This document shows positions 1 through 5,637 of a DNA stretch of 21,828 nucleotides, one piece after another; positions within the stretch are counted from its first letter, which is position 1; every line of letters starts with the position of its first letter. The stretch comes from a virus: positions 1 through 21,828 of IMG/VR virus record IMGVR_UViG_3300042319_001382; one strand, written 5' to 3'. Made by a program: the position numbers and the translations under genes. The notes under the pieces were generated by a model. It was not told the DNA's origin. It saw only the letters and a program-made list of their open reading frames with translations, and searched no databases.

Positions 1-104
1 GTTGCAGCTTCGATGTCTTGAGGGTGCAGGTCAAGCACCCCGGCAAGGGCATCCGCCATGTTTGCCAGGGTATTTGCGCAGTGGTTTTCTTGGTTTTCAG
101 TCAT
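1..104 (-). CDS. Partial small leftward ORF, N-terminus only, unknown function
   Basis: An ATG at 104 on the minus strand opens a frame that stays open to the window edge, giving 34 codons that begin MTENQENHCANTLANMADAL and end in DLHPQDIEAAT. No Shine-Dalgarno sequence is visible before the ATG. A TATGCT hexamer lies only 6 nt upstream, so a leaderless transcript is possible (inference). A TAGGG/CCCTA palindrome sits 33 bp upstream. The frame is divergent from the late operon, where phage head genes would normally continue rightward, so it may be a moron or accessory gene inserted in the head module. The family is not recognised. Confidence 0.5.
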   Translation of the reverse strand, partial: MTENQENHCANTLANMADALAGVLDLHPQDIEAA

Positions 105-137
105 GTCCAAAGCATAGCCACAATTTTTTCGATGTGT

Positions 138-155
138 ATTAGGGAAAACCCCTAG
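138..155. promoter_or_regulatory. TAGGG/CCCTA palindrome, copy A
   Basis: ATTAGGGAAAACCCCTAG is an imperfect dyad of TAGGG and CCCTA arms. It lies in the divergent intergenic region 33 bp upstream of the leftward ATG at 104. Related dyads occur at 16948-16965 and 17234-17250, also upstream of leftward small genes. An operator or promoter-associated site is inferred. The binding protein is unknown. Confidence 0.5.
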
Positions 156-170
156 ACAGCCATAAAAAAA

Positions 171-209
171 AGCTATACCCTATGCAAACCTGATAGTCAG
201 TGACTATCA
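171..209 (+). promoter_or_regulatory. Possible late promoter with operator-like perfect inverted repeat
   Basis: TGATAGTCA-G-TGACTATCA at 191-209 is a perfect 9-bp inverted repeat with a 1-nt centre. An AT-rich stretch just upstream contains TATACC (174-179), which could act as a -10 element. That would place the dyad at the start of the transcript, as expected for a repressor operator or a 5' mRNA hairpin. This is the only sizeable gap ahead of the rightward genes. The promoter is an inference; the dyad is directly seen. Confidence 0.45.
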
Positions 210-250
210 ATCCCGGCCAGTGGCCTTTAACGCTCTGTGAGCAAACACCA

Positions 251-844
251 ATGAAAACACCTGAAGAACTGCAAGCCGAACTCGAAACCGTCAAGGCGCA
301 CAACGCGAAGTTGCTGGGCGAATTGAAAGTGGCCAAGGCGAAAGCCCAAGGCGCTGAAATCGACCCTGGAGAACATGCGCGACTGCAAACTGAGGTGGAG
401 ACTTTGACCGGCAAACTGAGCGCGGCTGAAAAGTCTGGCAAAACCGAGATTGACAGGCTCAAAGCGGCCCTGACTGAAAAAGACGGGGCGCTGCAAAGCT
501 ATTTGATCGAAGGCGGATTGTCTGACGCGCTGGCGAAAGCTGGCGTGAAGCCTGAGTTCATGGATGCGGCCAAAGCACTGTTGAAATCGCAAGCCGCGAT
601 TAAGGCAGAGGGCGGGCAGTATCAGGCGCTGATTGGTGACAAGCCACTGGCCGAAGCGGTCAAGGGATGGGCGACTGAAGGCGGTAAGCACTTCATCGCG
701 GCCACCCAAAACAGCGGCGGCGGTGCAACTGGTGGCGGACAGAACGGCAATGCCAAGAAGTTCGCCGAAATGACCTCCGAGGAGCGCGTGGCGCTCTACC
801 GTACCGACCCCAAAGCCTACGAAGCGGCAAAAACCGCAGGCTAA
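251..844 (+). CDS. Putative capsid scaffolding protein
   Basis: This 197-aa protein lies directly upstream of the major capsid gene. Residues 1-75 are rich in charged and heptad-like residues (EELQAELETVKAHNAKLLGE), predicting a coiled coil. A middle helical part follows, then a Gly/Asn-rich linker (GGGATGGGQNGNAKK). The C-terminus, MTSEERVALYRTDPKAYEAA, resembles the capsid-binding tail of phage scaffolds. The ATG at 251 is preferred over an in-frame GTG at 200, because the earlier start would lie inside the 191-209 palindrome and add residues without scaffold character. Assignment rests on position, length and composition; a minor head protein is the alternative. Confidence 0.65.
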   Translation: MKTPEELQAELETVKAHNAKLLGELKVAKAKAQGAEIDPGEHARLQTEVETLTGKLSAAEKSGKTEIDRLKAALTEKDGALQSYLIEGGLSDALAKAGVKPEFMDAAKALLKSQAAIKAEGGQYQALIGDKPLAEAVKGWATEGGKHFIAATQNSGGGATGGGQNGNAKKFAEMTSEERVALYRTDPKAYEAAKTAG

Positions 845-864
845 TTTTTTGAAAGATCATCATC
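842..864 (+). promoter_or_regulatory. Translation initiation leader shared with the tail tube gene
   Basis: The 14-mer TAATTTTTTGAAAG (842-855) lies 9 nt before the capsid ATG. The identical 14-mer at 4210-4223 lies exactly 9 nt before the major tail protein ATG, and both leaders end in CATC. A U-rich stretch followed by GAAAG could recruit ribosomal protein S1 and act as a weak Shine-Dalgarno (inference). Confidence 0.45.
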
Positions 865-1875
865 ATGGCAACCGTTCGCCTTTCTGACATCATCGAGCCC
901 GCAGTGTTCTTGGACTACATGGCCCAAGACACCATGGAAAAATCCGCCTTTTGGCAGTCCGGCGTTATCGCCACAAACCCCCTGCTGGTGGCAAAGGCCA
1001 ATAGCGGCGGAAAAATTGTGGACGTGCCATTTTGGAAAGACCTCGCCAACAACGAGCCAAACATCTCCAATGATGACCCAGACGTAAAGTCGACCCCCGA
1101 CAAGATCGACACTGGAAAGCAAGTCGCCCGCATCGCGTACCTGAACAAATCTTGGAGCGCGACCGACTTGGCCTCTGAAGTTGCCGGGTCCAACGCCATG
1201 GAGCGCATTGCGGCCCGTGTGTCTCGCTACTGGGAGCGTGCCTATCAATCGCGCCTGTTGAGCATGACTCGTGGATTGCTGGCTGACAACATCGCGGCGA
1301 ACTCGGGCGACATGCGCTTCAACGCCGCACGCACCACATCTGGCGCTGCTGCAGCTGAGAACGGCTTCACCCGTGCCAACTTCACCAGCGCTGCCTTCAC
1401 CTTGGGCGATGCGTTCGAAAACACTGGCGCGATTGCCGTTCACTCGGTGATTTACAAGCGCATGGTGGACAACAACGATATCGACTTTGTGAAAGACAGC
1501 GATGGCCTGTTGACCATCCCGACCTACTTGGGAAAGCGAATCGTCATTGATGACGGCATGCCTGCTGTGCTCAATTCCACAAGCGGCCTGATCGAATACA
1601 CCTCGGTGTTGTTTGGTGCTGGCGCTATTGGTTTGGGCGAGGGCACCCCGTTGACCCCCGTGGAAGTGGAGCGCAAAGCAGACCAAGGCAATGGCGCAGG
1701 CGTGGAGATCCTCTACAACCGCAAGACCTTGCTCATGCACCCCATGGGTTACGCCTTCACCAGCGCCGCCGTGGCTACCGAGTCGCCCACCTTGGCTGAG
1801 CTGCGAGACGTGACCAACTGGACCCGCGTTTACGAGCGCAAGGCGGTTTCTATCGCCTTCCTAGTCACAAACTGA
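865..1875 (+). CDS. Major capsid protein, Gp13-like family
   Basis: This 336-aa protein would form the icosahedral shell. It has an N-terminal arm (MATVRLSDIIEP), a central stretch with WSATDLASEVAGSNAMERIA, and a C-terminal region with TYLGKRIVIDDGMP, then SVLFGAGAIGLGEG and LLMHPMGYAFT. This order (dominant beta-strand core, GAGAIG loop, HP-G motif) is typical of the HK97-fold 'major capsid protein 13-like' family. Length fits that family. It follows the putative scaffold by 20 bp and is followed by a strong terminator. No head protease is seen in the window, so maturation by cleavage is not supported here. Confidence 0.9.
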   Translation: MATVRLSDIIEPAVFLDYMAQDTMEKSAFWQSGVIATNPLLVAKANSGGKIVDVPFWKDLANNEPNISNDDPDVKSTPDKIDTGKQVARIAYLNKSWSATDLASEVAGSNAMERIAARVSRYWERAYQSRLLSMTRGLLADNIAANSGDMRFNAARTTSGAAAAENGFTRANFTSAAFTLGDAFENTGAIAVHSVIYKRMVDNNDIDFVKDSDGLLTIPTYLGKRIVIDDGMPAVLNSTSGLIEYTSVLFGAGAIGLGEGTPLTPVEVERKADQGNGAGVEILYNRKTLLMHPMGYAFTSAAVATESPTLAELRDVTNWTRVYERKAVSIAFLVTN

Positions 1876-1893
1876 TCGGACATTGATCGAACT

Positions 1894-1919
1894 GGCGGGG
1901 CTTCGGCCCTGCCTTTTTT
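1894..1919 (+). terminator. Rho-independent terminator with UUCG tetraloop after the capsid gene
   Basis: GGCGGGGC (1894-1901), a TTCG loop and GCCCTGCC (1906-1913) form an 8-bp stem with one G-U pair. Six T residues follow. It starts 18 bp past the capsid stop codon. It probably lowers expression of downstream head-tail genes relative to capsid, with readthrough allowing late transcription to continue (inference). Confidence 0.85.
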
Positions 1920-1928
1920 GGGGTACAC

Positions 1929-2150
1929 ATGAACGAAGAAAAACGCCGTGGGCGACCACCCAAGCTACCTGAAGCGCCTGAAGCGACTGAAGTCCCTGAA
2001 GTCGCCACTGAAGAGCAAACCGAAGCGCCGACAGAAAACCGGGAAATGACATTTGCCGAAGTGATGGCGTGGAACGATGCCAACCGCGACAAGCTGCCAC
2101 CTGCCCCCGTTTTGCCTGCGAAGGTGAAGCCCAAACTGACGAGGTTCTGA
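1929..2150 (+). CDS. Small acidic/basic protein with RGRPPK motif, unknown function
   Basis: This 73-aa protein begins MNEEKRRGRPPKLPEAPEA. RGRPPK matches the core of an AT-hook DNA-binding motif. A Pro/Glu/Thr-rich disordered segment with APEATEVPEVATEE follows, and then a short helical part (MTFAEVMAWNDANRDKLP). A GGGG run just upstream may serve as ribosome binding site. It sits between capsid and connector genes, where many phages encode a small accessory head protein. The DNA-binding role is inferred from the motif alone. Confidence 0.75.
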   Translation: MNEEKRRGRPPKLPEAPEATEVPEVATEEQTEAPTENREMTFAEVMAWNDANRDKLPPAPVLPAKVKPKLTRF

Positions 2151-2151
2151 C

Positions 2152-2658
2152 ATGATCGTTGAAGATGGAACCGGGAAATCTGACGCGAACAGCTACGCAT
2201 CCGTGGCCTTTGCCGATGCTTACTTTGCAGCACGCAACGGCGCGGCATGGGCATTGCTTGGAACACCTGCCAAACAAGCCAACCTGATCCAGGCGACCGA
2301 CTACATCGAGGCGACCTACGGGCAGAGCTTCAAGGGTCAAAAAGCCACGGCTGTGCAGGCGCTTGCATGGCCGCGCAAGTACGTGGTGATCGACGGGTTT
2401 GATGTTGCATCGAACCACATTCCCCCTGTGCTGATGAACGCCGTATGCGAACTCGCATTGAAGGTGCAAGACGGGCCATTGGTGGAAGACCAGAAACAGC
2501 GTGTCGCCAAGAAAAAGGTGGACGTGCTCGAAGTCACCTATGCCGACAACAGCGACCCAGCAAAGCGGTTCCCGATGGTGGCGCGTATGTTGTCCATCCT
2601 GACCACTTCGGCCAGTGATGGCGGCGGTTTTCAATCGGTGAAAGTGGTGCGCGTGTGA
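2152..2658 (+). CDS. DnaT-like head-tail adaptor protein
   Basis: This 168-aa protein begins with the hallmark MIVEDGTGKSDANSYASVAFADAY and carries QALAWPRK at residues 69-76. This pattern is typical of the phage family annotated 'putative DnaT-like ssDNA-binding protein' (DnaT_2). That family occupies the gp6-like head-tail connector slot. The gene begins 1 bp after the preceding stop, and its stop overlaps the GTG start of the next gene. The structural adaptor role is inferred from gene order; the DnaT label is historical. Confidence 0.75.
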   Translation: MIVEDGTGKSDANSYASVAFADAYFAARNGAAWALLGTPAKQANLIQATDYIEATYGQSFKGQKATAVQALAWPRKYVVIDGFDVASNHIPPVLMNAVCELALKVQDGPLVEDQKQRVAKKKVDVLEVTYADNSDPAKRFPMVARMLSILTTSASDGGGFQSVKVVRV

Positions 2659-3017
2659 CCGAAGCCGACCAAGACGCAGCGGACGCATCCGCCATGCTTG
2701 CCGAGTTCGGCGAGGCGGTGGTGGTGACGTTCCCGGGCTCACCGAGTTTCGACCCGGTGACTGGTGCGCCTGTGCCTGGTTCGGGCGGTGCGCAATACAC
2801 CGCAAAAGGCTACCCCGGTCAATACGGGGCCGACGAGGTGGATGACAGCCTCATCAAGTCCGGTGACATTCGCCTGATTCTGGAGCGGATAGCCCAACGA
2901 CCTGAAGCAAGCTGCACGGCATTGATTGACGGCGTGACGTACCGCGTCATGACCGTGCGACCCGTGCGCAAAGCGGGTCAGGACGTTATTTACATCTGCC
3001 AACTGAGGCGTAATTAA
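2655..3017 (+). CDS. Putative head closure / head-tail stopper protein
   Basis: This 120-aa protein starts at GTG 2655, overlapping the upstream stop by 4 nt (GTGA). It contains FDPVTGAPVPGSGGAQYTAKGYPGQYG and a C-terminal beta segment ALIDGVTYRVMTVRPVRKAG. That layout is common in small stopper-type phage neck proteins, where a DNA-retaining loop precedes a beta-barrel. It lies between the adaptor and the tail terminator, the expected place. The assignment is by context and size rather than a diagnostic motif. Confidence 0.6.
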   Translation: MTEADQDAADASAMLAEFGEAVVVTFPGSPSFDPVTGAPVPGSGGAQYTAKGYPGQYGADEVDDSLIKSGDIRLILERIAQRPEASCTALIDGVTYRVMTVRPVRKAGQDVIYICQLRRN

Positions 3018-3412
3018 TGGCCCCCATTGATAAAATCGCGGCGGCGCTGGCAACAAGGCTCAACACCTTGAACCTGCCTACACATTGGGAAAATGGCCCG
3101 TCATTCACCCCGCCTGCCACGGGCGCGTATCTCAAAGAATCATTCATGCCGGGCGAGGCCCTGCCCTTTGGCGTGTTTCAGGCCGACATCCTTGGCGGCA
3201 TTTACCAAGTCACCGTGATGGCGCGTAAAGGCTCGACCAAGGGCGGGTCAATCGCTGAGGTCAGTGCTGTGCTCAATGCTTTCCCGCGCGGCCTGCGACT
3301 GGATTATCTCGGGCAAAGAGTCACCATTTTGACAACGTGGCGAAGTGGTGGTTTTGAATCCGGCGACCGCTGGGCTGTGCCTGTCTCGATTCGGTTTAGG
3401 GGCGTGGCATGA
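3017..3412 (+). CDS. Tail terminator protein (DUF4128 / lambda gpU-like)
   Basis: This 131-aa protein begins MAPIDKIAAALATRLNTLNL. Its middle part reads LPFGVFQADILGGIYQVTVMARKG, and it ends with WAVPVSIRFRGVA. The N-terminal helix followed by a four-strand sheet matches the DUF4128 group of tail terminators, which cap the tail tube and join it to the head. It starts 1 nt inside the upstream TAA stop (TAATG) and its own stop overlaps the next start (ATGA). Confidence 0.75.
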   Translation: MAPIDKIAAALATRLNTLNLPTHWENGPSFTPPATGAYLKESFMPGEALPFGVFQADILGGIYQVTVMARKGSTKGGSIAEVSAVLNAFPRGLRLDYLGQRVTILTTWRSGGFESGDRWAVPVSIRFRGVA

Positions 3413-3807
3413 CTTTTGCATTGGACATTTCCAAGCTGGTCAAAAAATACAACGGCAACGTGGACAAGGCCGTTAGAACCACTGGTTTTGAGCTTGTCCG
3501 GCGCGTGGTCAACAACACCCCCGTGGACACCGGGCTGCTGCGCGGAAACTGGCAGGCAACGGTTGACGCGCCTGCAACGGGCACGATTGAGCGCGAAGAC
3601 AAATCAGGCCAAGCCACGATCCAAGCGGCCATGCCTGCCATTAAGCAAATGACCGGGCGCGTGTTTTGGCTGTCCAACAATTTGCCCTACGCATACCGCA
3701 TCGAGTACGAGGGCCATTCGAGCATCAAAGCCCCCGCCGGGATGGTGCGCGTATCAATCGCCGAACTGCAAGATAGTTTGGCCCTATCGCAAATCAGAAG
3801 CCGATAG
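3409..3807 (+). CDS. HK97 gp10-like tail completion protein
   Basis: This 132-aa protein contains the family signature NNTPVDTGLLRGNWQA near residues 37-52 and ends with SNNLPYAYRIEYEGHSS plus a helical C-terminus. TPVDTG-L-R-W is the recognised core of HK97 gp10/minor tail component proteins of the head-tail junction. The start overlaps the upstream stop (ATGA). Order relative to the terminator is swapped compared with HK97, which is common in betaproteobacterial phages. Confidence 0.82.
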   Translation: MTFALDISKLVKKYNGNVDKAVRTTGFELVRRVVNNTPVDTGLLRGNWQATVDAPATGTIEREDKSGQATIQAAMPAIKQMTGRVFWLSNNLPYAYRIEYEGHSSIKAPAGMVRVSIAELQDSLALSQIRSR

Positions 3808-3858
3808 TAAAATTAAATCCGCCCAATTCCGGGCAATCTTTTTGCAAAGAGGTTTTTC

Positions 3859-4212
3859 ATGGCATTAATCACCCCAACCACGGCAAGCGCTGTGGGGGCC
3901 ACGGTAGTCAATACGACCACCATGACCGCCGCTGACACGCTTACCTATGACAAGGCGCTGAATCAAATTTTGATTTTGCGCAACGGCACCGCTGGCCCGC
4001 TTACGGTCAACATCAAAGGCAACACGGCAACGTCTGCAAGCGTCAGCGGTATCGGCCCCGTGTCGCTGACTGGTGGATTTTCCACTGGTGCTATCGCGGC
4101 TGGTGCCACCGTGGCAATCCCGCTGAACACCATCGAGCGATGGCTTGAAGGCTCAGTCGTCAACCTCACGGGCGGCACTGGCATTTCTGCCCAACTCATC
4201 CAACCCGTTTAA
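3859..4212 (+). CDS. Unknown phage structural-type protein
   Basis: This 117-aa protein is rich in Thr, Ala, Gly and Val, with a repeated beta-strand character (ILRNGTAGPLTVNIKGN and GFSTGAIAAGATVAIPLNTIERW). AGAGG lies about 8 nt before the ATG. It is placed between the tail completion and tail tube genes. Composition suggests a small beta-sandwich, possibly a decoration or tail accessory protein. The family is not recognised, and role is inferred only from position. Confidence 0.75.
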   Translation: MALITPTTASAVGATVVNTTTMTAADTLTYDKALNQILILRNGTAGPLTVNIKGNTATSASVSGIGPVSLTGGFSTGAIAAGATVAIPLNTIERWLEGSVVNLTGGTGISAQLIQPV

Positions 4213-4232
4213 TTTTTTGAAAGCGATTCATC
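4210..4232 (+). promoter_or_regulatory. Second copy of the TAATTTTTTGAAAG leader
   Basis: The 14-mer at 4210-4223 is identical to 842-855 and has the same 9-nt distance to the start codon. It includes the last bases of the preceding gene (TAA stop). See the copy before the capsid gene. Confidence 0.45.
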
Positions 4233-4694
4233 ATGTCCAATGACGTTTTTTCCTCCGTTGGTACGGTTCTTGCCGTTTCCGCATCCCTCCCGACCACTGA
4301 AAACTTGACGGGCTTTGAAGCCCTGACATACACGGCAGTTGGCCTTGCCTCCGAAGTGCCCGAGTTCGGCGTGCAGCAAGCCATTGCAACATTCGTGCCA
4401 TTGTCCACTGGCATCACGATCAAGCGCGGCGGCTCGATTGACAATGGCGAATTGACCGTGCCGCTGGCCTTGACCGGCTCAGACGCTGGTGAGGGCATTT
4501 TGCGCACCAAGGCCGAAGGCACGCCAACGAGCGACAAGCGCGTGAGCGTGCGCGTGGCCTTTGCCAATGGCGACTTTGCCTACTTCGTGGCCTTCGTCAA
4601 CGCATTTCGCTACACCCCCGGCAATGCTGATGCAATCGCTCAAGCCTCTGTCGGTTTGGCCGTGACATCGACCGTTGTTTACGACGCAAACTGA
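4233..4694 (+). CDS. Major tail (tube) protein
   Basis: This 153-aa protein contains TGFEALTYTAVGLASEVPEFG, IKRGGSIDNGELTVPLALTG and a C-terminal FRYTPGNADAIAQASVGLAV stretch. These are characteristic of siphophage tail tube subunits that stack as hexamers. It lies immediately before the tail assembly chaperones and tape measure, the canonical place. It shares the TAATTTTTTGAAAG leader with the capsid gene. A structured intergenic region follows. Confidence 0.82.
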   Translation: MSNDVFSSVGTVLAVSASLPTTENLTGFEALTYTAVGLASEVPEFGVQQAIATFVPLSTGITIKRGGSIDNGELTVPLALTGSDAGEGILRTKAEGTPTSDKRVSVRVAFANGDFAYFVAFVNAFRYTPGNADAIAQASVGLAVTSTVVYDAN

Positions 4695-4700
4695 CCCCAT

Positions 4701-4755
4701 TGATGCGCCTAGGGTAGCCCCCGAACGCCGACCTAACCCACCGGCTGGCGCATCA
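4701..4755 (+). terminator. Long-loop inverted repeat after the tail tube gene
   Basis: TGATGCGCC (4701-4709) and GGCGCATCA (4747-4755) are perfect 9-bp arms separated by 37 nt. Internal GGGT and ACCC could pair and extend the stem, and CCTTTTCC follows. It may be a processing or partial termination structure that separates abundant tube mRNA from the chaperone genes. The short T tract makes terminator strength uncertain. Confidence 0.4.
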
Positions 4756-4788
4756 CCTTTTCCGGGTTGAAACTTTGAGGGACAAAGC

Positions 4789-5190
4789 ATGTCTATTTTT
4801 CAACTGAAAACCGTTGCCGCTGACGATGGTGTCGTTATGACCATTCGCCACCCCGAGTCCAGCCTGCCCATGGAAGGCCAGACAATCACCCTGCTGGGCA
4901 CTGATTCTCGGATCTACCGAGAGCACATCGCCAAGCGTGAGCGGGCCATGATCGAGCACGTCAATGCAACGCACAAACCGCCAAAACTGGTTCACGAACA
5001 AACTAAGCAACGGGCGCTGGATGACTTGGTGCTGTTGACCGTGGGTTGGACCCTTGACGGCATCGACGGCAATCCCGTCGAGTTCTCGAAAGAAGCGGCC
5101 CGCGATATGTACGCAGACGCTGGCATGGCATGGCTTCGTGAGCAAGTTGAGTCGTTCGTTCAGGATCGCTCAAATTTTTTGCAGAAGTAA
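4789..5190 (+). CDS. Tail assembly chaperone, short (G-type) form
   Basis: This 133-aa protein contains LKTVAADDGVVMTIRHPESS and a helical C-terminal half ending RSNFLQK. A GAGGG site precedes the ATG by about 7 nt. Position between tail tube and tape measure is the standard site of lambda gpG-type chaperones, which keep the tape measure soluble and recruit tail tube subunits. The last codons TCA AAT TTT TTG form two canonical -1 slippery heptamers, allowing a minority of ribosomes to make a longer G-T fusion. Confidence 0.8.
   Translation: MSIFQLKTVAADDGVVMTIRHPESSLPMEGQTITLLGTDSRIYREHIAKRERAMIEHVNATHKPPKLVHEQTKQRALDDLVLLTVGWTLDGIDGNPVEFSKEAARDMYADAGMAWLREQVESFVQDRSNFLQK
5172..5181 (+). promoter_or_regulatory. 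Programmed -1 ribosomal frameshift site
   Basis: In the zero frame the sequence reads TCA AAT TTT TTG, so A_AAT_TTT (5172-5178) and T_TTT_TTG (5175-5181) both fit the X_XXY_YYZ rule. The -1 frame is open across this site up to the stop at 5598-5600. CAGGCAC (5213-5219) and GTGCCTG (5238-5244) form a 7-bp stem about 32 nt downstream that may stimulate shifting. Lambda-type tails use this arrangement for G/GT. Confidence 0.85.
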
Positions 5191-5600
5191 GCGCGGCTCT
5201 GGATCTTTACGTCAGGCACGCAGCGTTTTTGCATGCGGTGCCTGAAAAGTCCAAGAAGTCACGCTTAGAGCAAAACCCGCAAAGCAGATTTCCGCCTCTT
5301 GATTGGGGCGGGCATTTGATCGAATGGCTTTTTGAGGCTGGCCCCGTGCTGTCAAGTGGCATGGGGCTGGCCCCATTGTGTGATCGTGACTTGGTGGCGT
5401 GGCAGGAAAACCAGGGCTTGCTTTTGACGGGCTGGGAGTGCAGCACTTTGGTTCGGCTATCGCGCATCTACGCCAACGGCATAAGCCAATACACGGATCC
5501 GAGAAGCATACCGCCATGGTCACCAGATGTCCGTGAGGAATCCGTCAAGGCGGCAACTGAGGCAATGCAGGGCTGGCTAAAGAAAATGGCGTCCAGGTAG
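5181..5600 (+). CDS. Frameshift-encoded T domain of tail assembly chaperone (GT)
   Basis: The -1 frame adds about 139 residues beginning AEVSAALDLYVRHAAFLHA and ending WLKKMASR, giving a fusion of about 270 aa with the upstream chaperone. It contains WQENQGLLLTGWECSTLVRLS, similar in style to DUF1799-type phage proteins found as GT extensions. The only candidate start of its own is a TTG at 5229 without a convincing ribosome binding site, so expression as a fusion is favoured. The T domain would bind the tail tube protein in the lambda model. Confidence 0.8.
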   Translation, partial: AEVSAALDLYVRHAAFLHAVPEKSKKSRLEQNPQSRFPPLDWGGHLIEWLFEAGPVLSSGMGLAPLCDRDLVAWQENQGLLLTGWECSTLVRLSRIYANGISQYTDPRSIPPWSPDVREESVKAATEAMQGWLKKMASR

Positions 5601-5637
5601 GCTACCACTTTTTAACCGCACCCGATAAAATCAAGCC

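Noticed and set aside
841-1740. A 299-codon open frame on the minus strand opposite the capsid gene
   Set aside because: It is a shadow of the capsid frame, with no ribosome site or phage-like content, and opposes the transcription of a clearly identified gene.
1861-2805. A 314-codon open frame on the minus strand
   Set aside because: It runs across four consecutive plus-strand features including the terminator, and its composition (many His, Arg, Cys) is typical of antisense translation.
3815-3843. Weak hairpin GCCC/GGGC with T-rich tail before the 117-aa gene
   Set aside because: The stem is only 4 bp, too weak to call a terminator.
5229-5600. Independent gene starting at TTG 5229
   Set aside because: No convincing ribosome binding site is present and the open frame extends upstream to the slippery site, so the fusion by -1 shift explains it better.
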